DNA of 64,000 nucleotides from Lantana camara (lineage: Eukaryota; Streptophyta; Magnoliopsida; Lamiales; Verbenaceae). The stretch spans positions 54,541,501-54,605,500 of the forward strand of contig CM074863.1 in NCBI GenBank assembly GCA_037501455.1, given 5' to 3'. This document shows, in pieces, positions 31,875 through 44,181 of this stretch (position 1 is its first letter; every line of letters begins with the position of its first letter). Under the pieces are notes generated by a model. The model did no database searches. It worked only from the letters and a program-made list of their open reading frames with translations, and was not told the origin of the DNA. A program made the translations under genes and the position numbers.

Positions 31875-34800
31875 TGTAACAGCCCGACTCAGGGCCAAGT
31901 TGAGAAAGGTAAGTAAAGGGTAATTCAAGAAGCGTTTATAACCTCGATCCTTATTAATCCTCTTCATGCATTGCATTTTATGTGACCTATATGCTTTTAT
32001 ATGATATAATTTAATTAAATGTTCGTAGATTTAATTCTTTTCTCTATTTAATTTATACTTTGAAAACTCTTTGCATAAAATCCTAGAATTCTAGTATTCA
32101 TTCCTTTCTAGCACCTAAAACCCCTTCATATACTTCAAAACCCATTCCTACAGTTTTAGGTTGGAAATTACAAAAATACCCCTACAGCTCAAAAATATTC
32201 CTACATTTCCCGAAACACTTTCACTACCCAATATTTTAACCAAAAGAATCCTCAGATTATTTCGAGGATCGTGATACTCTCCGTGAACCACAATTCCCAT
32301 CCTAACTCCCGTAGTATCAAAAACCGGCAAAAACCCTAGCTTATGATTCGATCATCAATAAATCCTTATTCATCTACTTTTTGATATTCAAAATTATAAC
32401 CAAAACGACCCTCAAATTATTTTATGAATTTTCATGCATTTACCAAAAACTCGATTTCATCCATAGCATATTTATAAATATTTTCCTATTTAAAAATCAT
32501 CATTTTATTTTAAAACAATTAGCTTTTAATCAATAGTCGAAATTATACTTAAAACGATCCTTGAATTTTCCTCTACATTATAGTGATTTTTCCAAACTCT
32601 AAACTTTATCATAGCGTCGTTTATATGATTTTTCTTATGATTTTCATCATCTTTAGTATTCATAATTTATAAACAAAAACTCCAAATATTTCATATTTAT
32701 AATCAAAACGAAGCTCACTTTTCACTCATTCTATTATTAATTCACTACATCAAAATTTTATCTCTCGACTCTTGAATAAATTTTATATTATTTTTACATT
32801 TATTTTTAATCAAAATGACATCATCCATGACCTCATGGTCTTCTAGAAGGATTAAACAAATGAGCATAATTTTCCCACATTTCCTAGTTAATTACCTAGC
32901 ATTTGTTCATGAAATAATTTAACCACATCCCCAACTTAATTACCAAGCATTTGTTAAAATCTTAGGCAACCACATCTCCCATAAACTTTCATTTATTGCT
33001 TAGAAACCCCTCATGACTACCTATAAATACCCCCCTTAAGCCTCATTTATACCTCACAATTCAACACACAAAATCACTCTCTCCCTCTCCATTCTCACGC
33101 CACAACCCTCTCTCTCTCTACAAGGTATGTTTTCTTCTATTATTTCATGCTTTATATAATGTTCTTAGTATAATAATATTAGTAGCATGTCTAGGATTAA
33201 TTAAATCATGCTTTAGGAAATTATTTTATGAAATATGTGCATAGTTGATAGTTTAAATAATAATGTGAGCACATTATGAAATTTTATTCAATTAAATGCA
33301 TGAGTTATGATATGATATAATGTCCTTATGTATTTAAATACCTATGATCTTGTTTGAATAAATTCATGCCTATAGTAATTTATTTAGAATTATTTTTCAT
33401 AGAAAGTTCATATATTTTGCTATATTAAGCTTTAATCTTATGTTATGAATATGAATGTGATAGAACATGTTACACACCCTCTTTGAATATTTAAATGAGC
33501 TCAAGAACATGTTCATAATGTTCTTGGGTGTGTGTGTGTGTGTAAGAATTTGATTTTGTGTTATAAAGTGTTTAATTCATATGAAATTGAATAGTAAATG
33601 TTTTTAATAGTAATTTTGACTTTTTGGTCAACTAAAATATCAATTATTTCGAAATTATTTCAAAAATAATTATAAAATAAGTTTTGGAATTTTTAAAGAA
33701 ATAATTTCCCCAAATTTTCCAAAAATCAATAAACAATGTAATGTTTTTCAAAAGATAACCTACATTATGAAATTAAACCTTGAATTTCATTTCAAACCTT
33801 ACAATTAAAATTATAATATAGTCAATAAATATTTGATTAGTTAAAGATCCCATAAACCCTGAATTTATTAATTAAACGGGTGAATTTAGGGTTTACCGGG
33901 AAATCTTTAACGCAATACATAATGTGTATCTTCTATAATTATTTACTACATTGTTGTGTGCAATTGGATTAGTTAGGAACTAAGAACCTAGTTCTGAGTC
34001 AGTAGTAGCTATTACTTTCAGGCGAACATAGGATCGAAGAGTGGAATCCTCACAGTTCCACTTAAGTCTCGATACCGGTGAGGGTTTTAAATCTTTTCAA
34101 CTGAAATCATGATAAAATACTTTACTTTATTTTCTTGAATCTCCTTTCAAGTTATTCTTCCCTTTATGGGAAAGTAATTCTTGTTAATTATTGAAAACAT
34201 ACATTTACCCGAAAAAGTACTTAGTACCTTTTTACGGGTAAATATTCTCGTCTTGCAAGTAAAATTATTGTTTTTCCTATGGGCCCGGTGGTATTGGTAG
34301 AAGTAGTAGTCCGGGAGGCACGGGCCGAGGTCTACTATTATACCAGCCGCCAACTAGATCTTGGTGGTGGTCTAACTGGAGGTTAGTTATTCCACACCAA
34401 GTGACGGGAAAAGGTACGCCCCTCCCACAATCTTGTTCATCGTCACTAGGGCTTGCAACCCTACGTGACACCGGAGGAAGAAGGATGGTATTCTCGTATC
34501 GGTTTTATTAAGTACCGACACCTTGATCAGTGTCGTTACTATTTTTCTCGGATTTTACGGAGTTAAGGTTGGAGACGCCTAACTTGCGGGCATAAAATCA
34601 TTTTCAAAACGGTTCATAAAGTTTCTAAAGTATAGCCTATATTCCCCCTACTCCTATTTCAACCAAATATGAACCGGATATTATTGTCATATACTTATTT
34701 GTTATTATATGATATATATACATTTCAAACCAAGACTTTCTTGGTCAAAACATTTTCAAAATCTTACTTAAAATCCTAAATCTCAAACCCCCCGTCACTT

Positions 34801-35177
34801 AGTCATTTTGACTAACCCTCCTACTCTTTTAATTCATGGTTTCAGGAATCGTTACAGCGACGCCTTAGAGGTATCTTGAAGCTTTAAGGTGTCACTTTCC
34901 AGTCATTTAGATTAATCACAAGTGCATGTACAGCTTTCAATAAGCACTCTTTCGTGAATATAAACCTATCGTTGTAATTACTTATCCAACTTAATATCAT
35001 GTGTCTCGTTATATATTGATCCCCTTTTATTGTTTAAGTTTATCTCCGTTGCATTTAAATTTTATACTCTGGTATTGTATAGTCTTGTCCGTTCGCCGAA
35101 GTATTTCTCGAGTGCTAAGCCTCACATCCATTCGGGAAGTACAACGGTGCGGGGTTGTAGTGTTAAGGGGCGCTACA
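31875..35177 (+). repeat. solo LTR I (3303 bp) with perfect TSD ATACC
   Basis: Starts TGTAACAGCCCG, ends GGGCGCTACA, flanked by ATACC at 31870-31874 and 35178-35182. No internal coding region: a solo LTR left by recombination. A TATAAATA box (33022-33029) is followed by a CT-rich leader and a donor-like CAAG/GTATGT at 33125. It belongs to a different family from A/B/D and lacks their palindrome array. The LTR at 62534 is a relative. A GT microsatellite lies at about 33526-33542. Confidence 0.93.
33022..33029 (+). promoter_or_regulatory. TATA box of LTR I
   Basis: TATAAATA about 1.15 kb into the LTR. LTR L has TATAAATAG at the matching place (63604-63612), also followed by a CT-rich stretch, so this is the likely core promoter of the family. 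Confidence 0.65.
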
Positions 35178-35182
35178 ATACC

Positions 35183-38100
35183 TATGAGAATTGCCGGCGT
35201 CGCCTGAATCTTTATCTGATTTGTGGGAAGGCCGATCATAAAGTGGATACGTGTCCAGATAAATGGGATCCACCGCCTGGGGGGTCAGAGGCCGCTTGTT
35301 AGAGCCCGTGCTTATGCCTTGGAGGGCGAGGAAGTGGATGCAGATGTGGACCCCGCTGCCGTTGTTGAAGGTAGCATTTGCATTCATGGCACGAACATAC
35401 ATACTTTGTTTGATCCGGGGGCTACCCACTCTTTTATCTCTTGTGATATTTCTATGGAATTACCTCTATGTGTTACTCTTTCCTCTACTTATTATGTTGT
35501 GAATACACCTTTTGGTGGTAGTCTAAAAACTAACCGGGTTTTTAGAGAGGTGCCGGTGAATATTGAGGGTCGGGTCTTTTCCACGGATTTCATTGAATTA
35601 TCTATGTCTCGGTATGGATCTATCTTGGGTATGGATTGGCTTTACAAGCACTGTGCTACTGTTGATTGCCGGGCTAAGAAAGTCCAGTTGGGTTCAGAAA
35701 TTATAACGGGTCGAAGTTCTAAAACCGTACCTTTATTATCTTTTTCGGAAGCTCGGAAATTGGTTTGTGATGGGGCTACGGGATTCATAGCTTACATTCT
35801 TAATCAATCCAAGGATCAGATGAAGTTAGAAGAGACAGAAGTGGTTAAGGAGTTTCCTGAAGTGTTTCCGGAAAATTTAGATTCATTGCCACCGGAAAGA
35901 GAGATAGAATTTGTGATTGACTTGTATCCGAATGCTGAGCCGTATTCTAAAACTCCATATCGGATGGCTTCGGCAGAGTTGAAGGAGTTAAAGGTGCAAC
36001 TTGAGGGTCTCTTGGAAGTCGGATATATTAGACCGAGTTCATCGCCGTGGGGAGCACCGGTATTATTTGTGAAGAAGAAAGATGGTACCTTGAGGATGTG
36101 TATTGATTATCGGGAATTGAATCGGATGACAATTAAGAATAAATATCCTCTTCCACACATCGAGGAGTTATTTGATATACTCCAAGGATCAAAAGTATAT
36201 TTGAAGCTTAATTTAAGACAAGGGTATTATCAACTACGGATCCGAGCCGAGGATATTCCGAAGACAGGCTTCAATACAAGATATGGGCATTATGAATTCG
36301 TGGTTATGCCTTTTGGTTTGACGAATGCTCTCGCCGCTTTCATGGATATGATGCATAGAATTTTTCGGCCGTTTCTTGACAAGTTTGTTGTGATCTTTAT
36401 TGATGATATTTTGGTTTTCTCCAAGTCGGTTGAGGAACATGCAAGGCATCTTGAGCTTGTGTTGAGAACTTTGAAGGAACACCAATTATTTGCAAAATTT
36501 AGTAAGTGCGAGTTTTGGATCGACCGAGTTTCTTTCTTGGGCCATATTATTTCAGGGAACGGATTAGAAGTGGATCCTTCTAAGATAGAGGCAGTTTTGA
36601 AGTGGGAGAGACCAAAGAATGCCTCCGAGATTAAAAGTTTCTTAGGATTGGCGGGTTACTATAGGAGGTTCGTACAAGATTTCTCCAAGATTGCCGCCCC
36701 TTTGACTCGTTTAACAAAGAAAGATGTCAAATACGAGTGGAATGAAAACTGTGAAAAGAGTTTTAATATTTTGAAAGAGAAATTGGTTTCAGCCCCGGTT
36801 CTAACTCTTCCGGATGGTTTAGAAGGATATGCAGTCTACACGGATGCCTCGAGAGAAGGTTTGGGATGTGTTTTGACTCAGAAGGGTAAAGTTGTTGCTT
36901 ATGCTTCCCGGAAATTGAAGGATTATGAAAAGAACAATCCGACACATGATTTAGAGCTTGCCGCGATAATATTTGCACTTGGTAAATGGTGACATTATTT
37001 GTATGGAGTAACATTTGAAATTTTTACGGATCATAAGAGTCTCCAATATTTATTTACTCAGAAAGATCTTCATTTGAGGCAACGGAGATGGATGGAACGG
37101 TTAGAAGATTATGATTGTGTGATCAAGTATCATCCCGGGAAAGCTAATGTAGTTGCCGATGCATTAAGCCAAAAAGTTGGTGCTTCGAATTTGGAGTTGG
37201 GAGGAAGTGGTAAGATCGAGCCTATTGTGATAAAAGCTCGCGTATTCAATATCACCATTCAACCGGAATTGAAATCTAGCTTGTTTGAGGCTCAAGGTAA
37301 GGATCCAGAAGTTCAGAAGCTAGTTGTTAAAGCAAGAAAGGATCCGGAAAGTCCATTTGGGTTTGATGAAGCTGGTTTTCTTCGCTTCAAGAACCGAGTG
37401 GTGGTACCCGATGAATTGAAAAAGGTGTTACTTGAGGAAGCTCATAGATCGGCGTATTCGGTACACCCGGGAGGAAACAAAATGTATAAGGATCTGAAGC
37501 AATTTTATTGGTTGCATGGATTAAAGAAAGATGTGGCCGAGTTTGTGAGGTGTTGTTTAACGTGTCAGAAAGTAAAGGCTGAACATCAAAAGCCGGGAGG
37601 TCTCTTACAGCCGTTGCCTATCCCCGAGTGGAAGTGGGAACAGGTGACAATGGATTTCATATCCGGATTACCTAGAGTAAAACGTGGCTACGACCGTATT
37701 TGGGTGATTGTGGATCGGTTAACGAAATCTGCTTATTTCTTACCGGTCCGAATGTCTTTCAAGATTAGAAAGTTGGCCGAAATTTATAATAAAGAGATTG
37801 TTCGCCTCGATGGGATTCCAGTGAGTATTATTTCGGATAGAGATCCCCGCTTTACTTCTAAGTTGTGGCGAGAATTACAAGATATTTTGGGAACAAAGCT
37901 TCAGTTTAGCACGACTTTTCATCCCCAAATCGATGGTCAATCTGAGAGGGTGATAAGATATTTAGAAGATTTGCTCCGGTCGTGTGCTTTAGATTTTTCA
38001 AATTCATGGTGTGACCAACTCCCTTTGATTGAATTTGCTTATAACAATAGTTATCAATCCTCTATCGGCATGGCTCCTTATCAGTTACTTTATGGGCGGA

Positions 38101-38734
38101 AATATCGATCCCCATTATTCTTTGATCTAGAGGAGTGGAGATGGATGAAACAAGAAGGGGTGAAGAAAGGGGAGAAACTTGAAAGACCTTCTAAAGCTAT
38201 GGAAGCCATGATTGAGAAAGTTCAGCTCATACAACAACGGATAAAGGCTGCACAAGATAGGCAGAAAAGCTACGCCGATATTCGTCGGAGGGATCTTAAG
38301 TTTGAAGTTGGAGATCGAGTTTTCTTGAAAGTATCTCCAAGAAAGGGATTTTCTCGTATTGGAAAAGGAGGAAAGCTTAATCCTCGTTATTTGGGTCCGT
38401 TCGAGATTCTTGAGAGAATTGGAGAAGTGGCTTATAGATTGGATCTACCTCCTAATCTTACCGGAATTCACAATGTTTTTCATGTATCTCAATTAAGAAA
38501 ATATTATCCGGATGAAACAGAAATTCTCCCGTTGAAGAAGTTGAGTTAGAACCGAATCTATCCTTTATTCAGAAACCGGTAAGGATTTTGGACAAGAAAT
38601 ATCAAGAACTGAGAAATCGGCGGATTCCTATGGTCAAGGTGTTATGGCGGAGTGATAAAACTGAAGAAATGACTTGGGAGCCGGAAGAAAAGATGCAAAG
38701 GTTCCACCCAGAGTTATTTAATTCCAATCAGTGA
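35183..38734 (+). pseudogene. element D gag end and pol (PR-RT-RNase H-INT-chromodomain-like), broken
   Basis: Gag resumes at 35183; the second knuckle has Tyr for its first Cys ([14 protein letters not shown]). A frame change in the G run near 35280 precedes protease, whose active site reads DPG, not D-S/T-G. In the long frame 35223-36992, RT shows [10 protein letters not shown] and FIDDIL, but the motif A Asp is Asn ([11 protein letters not shown], residue 330). RNase H has YTDAS, HDLEL and FTDHKS. A TGA at 36990-36992 replaces an expected Arg codon. Integrase follows ([35 protein letters not shown]), then GDRVFLK and [10 protein letters not shown] one-base frame change near 38530 separates the chromodomain-like tail (RILDKKYQELRNRRIP to HPELF), with its stop at 38732-38734. 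Family assignment is secure; the enzyme is inactive. Confidence 0.93.
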
Positions 38735-38755
38735 ATCTGGGGACCAGATTCTTCT

Positions 38756-38766
38756 AAGGGGGTGAG
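38756..38766 (+). other. polypurine tract, element D
   Basis: AAGGGGGTGAG, three bases before the 3' LTR. Confidence 0.75.
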
Positions 38767-38769
38767 CGT

Positions 38770-41290
38770 TGTAACGCCCCAATTTCCAGAAGTTCAGGTA
38801 AGCACGCCACGAGCGGGTCTTCGGGAGTTGGGGGAATTTAATTTAATCATTTCATTCAATTATTTACAACCTTCATCATATTATATACATTACATCTCTA
38901 TGCATTTATATAAATTGTCATTTACGTGAATTATATAAACTAATTGCTACATGTGACCTAATTACACTAAATGTCCTTGATTGCCCTTTGTATAAATTTA
39001 TGGACCTAATTGCATTAAGGAAATTGGAGCTACTTGATCTTTTGTGTAGAGAGGAAATTTGATCGAATGAATTCAAATATTAGGAGGACTTATGTGGAAA
39101 ATATGATGACTCATGTCTATTCTTTCAAGACTTTGGATTATATCATCTCTTCTTCCATTGCATTCTACTTCTTTCCATTTTCATCCAATTTCCACACACA
39201 CACACACTAAATACTGATTACAACACCAAGGAGAAGGAGGAAATTTTATCTCATTTCAAGCTAAATTCTTGAAGGATCATTGAAGCTAGGAGCATCCTCA
39301 TCATCATTTCTCCACTTCATCTTATTTCTTGCTTGAATTTAAGGTATGGCATGAACTTGGAGGAATTTCTTGTTTGACATGGAAGTAGGGTTCATAAATT
39401 ATGTAATGAATTCTTGCAATATTTGGAGTTAGAAGTATGTTAGGATCATGAGAATTGGAAGTTGCATGGATATATTGAAGTTCATGAAGATTGGAAACAT
39501 ATTCATACATGAGGGTTTCAAGTTTGATTTTACCACTTTGATGTTTATTTCTTGACTGAATTGATGAATACTTGAAGTATGATGCATATATGAGGTATTT
39601 CAACATTGTTGTGGTTGGAATTTGGAAATATAATTGTTTGGGTTGGTTTTGCATGAAAAACCCCTGTTTTCTACCCTGTTTTTCTGTTACGCATAGTTGA
39701 CACGGGCGTGTCAGCTTTGCCCTGTTCTGTCTGACACGGGGGGTGCATGATGGTTTGGTTTTTCTGTACCGTGGCACGGGGGTGCCATGGTTAACCTTGT
39801 GTTGGTGACAGGGGCTTGTCACCTTCTTTTCACGCATATTGACCGCTGTACCCAGACACGGGGGTGTCATGACTTAGTGTATATTGGTGACACGGGCGTG
39901 TCACCTTCTGTTTTCATGCATATTTTGCTTGCATGCTACTGTACGTGCATGGGTTAGATATATTGGTTACGTATTAATTGTTATTTGGGTTAATTGATTA
40001 TATGAGTTAATTTCCTAATAGTACACATGAACATAATCTTATCTTTTACATATGCATATCATGATCGTTGCATTTTCGCCGTTCGTCCTATTTGGTGCAT
40101 TTTGATTCGTGTTTCACGGGCAGTTGTCTTTCTTGCACAGACCAGCTTCCTGGTGACGAGGAGCAGGCTCCGTGAGCTGATTCCTTGGTTATTTTGGGTC
40201 GTTCAGGTGAGGTTTAAATTCTAGAAATGTAGAACCTTACAACCCATATGTGATTTTCGGCCAAAACGTATCTATATATCTATAGTTTTCGAACTTTATG
40301 ATTTTCAATTGATTTCACGAAAATGGATTGATTGATTGATTAATTGACGCATTGATTATTTTGGCGCGTAACTATTGTTCACGTTGGGCCCGAGGGTAGT
40401 GTATTGAGCCAACCGGGAAAGCAAGGGTTGACGGGTAACTCTTGCACTATCCTCACCATTGTGGGATCACCTCTGAATCCACCAGGAGGTTTGGTGGAGG
40501 AAGAAATCCCATGCGTGGGAGTCATGTTCCAGACGTACACCATGATTGGATGGCTGGGTCTTGCAAGCCCGCCATCACCCGGAGGAAGAAGGATTTATTG
40601 ATTGAAATTGCTAATTGTGCACGGAATTGTTGTGTGACCACCTAATCCACTAATAAATTGAAGTATTATACACAGTCGGTGAAAGGTTGGAGATTTTCCC
40701 ACACTCGCCGGGCCACAAATTGATTGTATTGAATTGGTAAAATGGATTAGTTGTAACCTCGGGCGATATTATCTCTTCTTTTCTAAATCGTGTTGTTATC
40801 TTCCAAAATTATTACCTGAGATTATAACTTGTATGTATGTGCGCAAATATTTATTTATACCCCCTCGCTCAGTCCGTGTTGGACTGACACCTCAACTTTT
40901 CAGCTTGTGCAGGTTCGTGCTAGGCGGGAATTAGAGTCTAGCCTGTCTTTTATTCGGGTCTAGCACTTCACCTTAATATTGTAGCGCATGTATTGATACT
41001 TCTTACATTTTGTAGTATGCCTTACCTATTATTTGAGGTGATATTGTATTGTATGAAATGTTGGTATCTATTAATAAATATGTAAATATGGTACCTATAA
41101 GTAGTGAATGTTATTGCTTCCGCTTTTATTGATATAATTGTTTCGTGGTATTAATTGAGGGTACCCGCCTAGCTTTTGAGTTTTATTGTCTCCCGTTCGC
41201 TGTAGTTTTGGTTCATGTATGAATGCCGTTTCATATGTGGATTGAGGCTATAGTGCGGGGGATGTGGCGCCTAACGTTCCGCGTGCTACA
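38770..41290 (+). repeat. element D 3' LTR (2521 bp)
   Basis: Starts TGTAACGCCCC and ends GCGTGCTACA. Donor-like AAG/GTATGG (GT at 39344) and acceptor-like tgtgCAG (AG 40911-40912) bracket the palindrome array 39695-39905. GCTAGGCGGG 40919-40928 pairs with CCCGCCTAGC 41164-41173. A gtgcgggggatgtgg block precedes the end. Confidence 0.93.
39695..39905 (+). repeat. palindrome array, element D 3' LTR (6 units)
   Basis: Units match those of the 5' LTR. Unit 3 is GGCACGGGGGTGCC (39773-39786), where the 5' copy has GACACGGGGGTGTC: both paired positions changed together. Unit 4 reads GACAGGGGCTTGTC where the 5' copy has GACACGGGCGTGTC: both partners changed again, leaving a G-U-type pair. Units 5 and 6 are unchanged. 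Confidence 0.9.
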
Positions 41291-42402
41291 GGATCTCTGT
41301 ACGCACTGAGAAAATAAGTTTCCTCTAAGATATTTAGGATTTCGAGATCTTTTAAAAAATAGTGGGGACGACATACGAATAAAGACCATAGACAACCTCC
41401 TATTTGCATTTGGGGCATCGAAACGAGTCTGTGGACTAAAAGTATGCCCAGTTCTGACTTCGTTAACTCCTTCAATGGTTAATTCAGTACGTTCAAGCCC
41501 GGTTTTAAATTACCGGGTTCCACCTTGGACCGGTCAAACCCATCTCTTCTCTCTCTCTCTCTCTCTCTCCCGCCGTCGACCGCGACCATCCTTCCCCAAA
41601 TTTCTAACTTTTTCATCCCGCCACTGAATCACTCAATCGAATAGTTGAAATCGAAGTACTCGGAATGAAGAACATAACGGTATGCTCTGAATCAAAATCC
41701 AGCAAGAAATGAGAGAGAACGAGGCTCTAAAAAGTGCTGATTTTTGCCCCATTTTCGTCAGTTTTTCAGGTGACCTTCCAACGACCAGGTACAACATTCA
41801 AATCTTGTAGACGAGAGCTATCCATTTATGATGGTGGTTCACTATAAGAACCACCATAGCCGGAGCTATGGCGGAGTGAAGCAGCAGCACCGGCGACACG
41901 TTTAGTGGCGACGATAGAACAGTCTCTCCGGCAATCATCCGGTGATGGGACTTAAGGGAAAATGCTCAGGAAGACGACCTAAGTTGATCAATGGCAGCGG
42001 CTTGAACTGGAGCTTGCTTGGACAACGGCAATGGCAGAGCAGCAGCCACGCGACGGCGTCGGGCGGTGGCATCTATTTCCAATGATATTTTTCGGTAACC
42101 AAGATATGGATTTAGAAGTTTTTGACATGGTTAAGTTATTGCGATTTACGGATTAAATTTTCGTTCACCCGATTGGGAGTAATTTGATTTTGAAGATTTC
42201 AAGGGTTTTGGATTTGTTAGGCCAAAAATACTCGATATTTTAATCCTATTTTCTTTATGTTTCCTTGCTAATTATGAGATATTTATTGAGTTATTACCAT
42301 TTTCAAGAAATTTTCACTAAGGAGGCGGAAATGGTAAGTTTGGAGCAAAAATGATGAAAAAGCACAGAAGAAGAGCTGACCGAGGAAACTCGCATCCTCA
42401 AG
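41291..42402. other. unassigned region between elements D and G
   Basis: No ORF with recognisable similarity. It contains a TC microsatellite (about 41543-41569), an inverted repeat CCCGGT/ACCGGG (41498-41517), and two overlapping hairpins: ATGGTGGTT/AACCACCAT (41831-41857) and CCATAGC/GCTATGG (41854-41871). The repeat-rich hairpin segment suggests another LTR remnant, but no termini were found. Confidence 0.4.
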
Positions 42403-44181
42403 TGTGACACCCCATTCGTTCGGTCATATAGGTATGACGTCACGAGTGAGTTATGTGTGTATTATTTTGAAACCTTTATAAATTGTTTAGGGGATATTGA
42501 TGTAATATTTTCGTACCATATGAATCATGTATATGTATATCCTTGATGTTATGAATGTTGTACAATACCTAAGCTTGTATTCAAAAGCTTATTGTGAATT
42601 TCTAAAGTATGATGTAAGTGAACCGAGATCTTGTCGTTTACCTTGGAAGTATGATTTTGTGTCATAACATGCAGACCTTATTCATATCCAGCGTGCCGTT
42701 TATGTATAGTAATTTTGTATAAACTTATCCATGATTAAGATTAGACTTCTTATGCATACAACTTTATTTAGTTGTTAAGTATCACTTATCTTTGCCATGT
42801 TTATAATCTTATAAACCTTGTGTATACTTAAATGCTAAAATTGCCTTTATTTATGCACTTTATGACTAGAAATGAGCTTGATGCTTAATTTCAAGATTCT
42901 AATTGAACTTTGTGACCATTAATGATTGAATATGCATATTATGGATACTCCAATTACCTAATTGATCTTGCATGCATTAGATATAGATTTGCTTGATGGT
43001 TGCTTGAACTTTAGTGGAGTAAATTTACAATTTTATGTGAATTGGAAACTCGTATGTCAACAACACCTTCTTATACAATATGATTTATTTTAACTACATG
43101 ACTAATGTGTTGTAAGTGCATCGTGATTTAAATTATGCAATGTATGCCCAATATGAGGATTATATGAATTATTTGTCTATGTGAAAATCTTGAGCATACT
43201 TGAATACTTTCTCTGATTGCTTGAATTCACCTTATACTTATGTTTGGAGGTGTTGCTTTTAAATATTATCTTATTGAGCATTGATGTACCTTGATTGACC
43301 ACGACACCATATTAAAAGCATAACATGGACACTTATGCATACCCACTATCATGTTGAGCATTGTCGTGCGTTTATGTGGTTCATTCATGAGTCTAAGTAC
43401 CCTATTTTGTATTCAGTGGGTATAGGTGCACCCGGAGTAGTGGCAAGTGGGTCGTGTAGGTTCCACGATGAACCCTTTGCTCTGTCTTCAGCTTCATTTG
43501 GTACCAGGTGAAGTTTAGGAATTTTCTTTTGGTTAAGCGACCTATAACCTCTATATGCTTGATTTCTAATCCCGCATGCGGCTATATATTATATATATAT
43601 AGTTAAAGAATATTATGTATGATATTTTGATGACCTTATGATAATATTTTAGATTACAAAAGTTATATGTATGAGTGTATGTAAGCTTAAGTTTTGAAGG
43701 CAAAAACGTATATTATCTTATGTTATGAGCGAGTTGAGTCATGAAATATTGGCATATGATATGATATGTTGTGGTATGTTTGGGCCCCGAAGACTATGGG
43801 TGAGGAACCCCGGGAAGGTATCAAGCCGTCGGGTTACGCCTGTTCATAGTTTCCATTTGATGTATCACGCGCGACTTGGAGAGCTAGGAAAGACATGGTA
43901 TTCTTGAGCCATTGGTGTGCAAGGACTCCTTGTGGGATCGCTACTCCTCGAGGTATGTATGTAGGGATGGTTAGCGTCGCGCAACCCTTTCCGCCATTGG
44001 TGTGTGGATGGATATGTTTATGATTTTGGTTTTATGTTATGAGGAGTAAAGGTTGGAGCCTCGTGCTCGCCGAGCAGCATGTATGATTTGTCGTGGAATT
44101 ATGTTTAAGGTTATGTTTATGTATATGTATTTGTATATGTTAGACTTTGAAAATGTTTTGGCGTGGAAAACCTATTCCCAG
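42403..44181 (+). repeat. gypsy LTR G, left part
   Basis: Starts TGTGACACCCC. LTR H interrupts it at 44181. G totals about 2.3 kb. The flanks (TCAAG left, GGGAG right) do not match, so its target duplication is lost or it is part of a rearranged copy. No clear palindrome array was found. Confidence 0.7.

Larger units (their letters stand above)
28939..41290 (+). mobile_element. element D: Tekay-like Ty3/gypsy retrotransposon, nearly full gag-pol
   Basis: Truncated 5' LTR 28939-30695, PBS 30704-30715, gag from 30921, pol to 38734, purine tract 38756-38766, 3' LTR 38770-41290. Without the nested solo LTR I the interior is about 4.77 kb, a normal size. The matched LTR segments (28939-30695 and 39534-41290) are both exactly 1757 bases. 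The gag-pol order (gag, PR, RT, RNase H, INT, chromodomain-like tail) is that of chromoviruses. No left target duplication can be checked because the 5' end is lost. Confidence 0.92.

Noticed and set aside
41291..42402. A possible host gene exon or 5' UTR with a TC-rich tract
   Set aside because: No sustained ORF, no splice-consistent coding frame, and both flanks are transposable elements.
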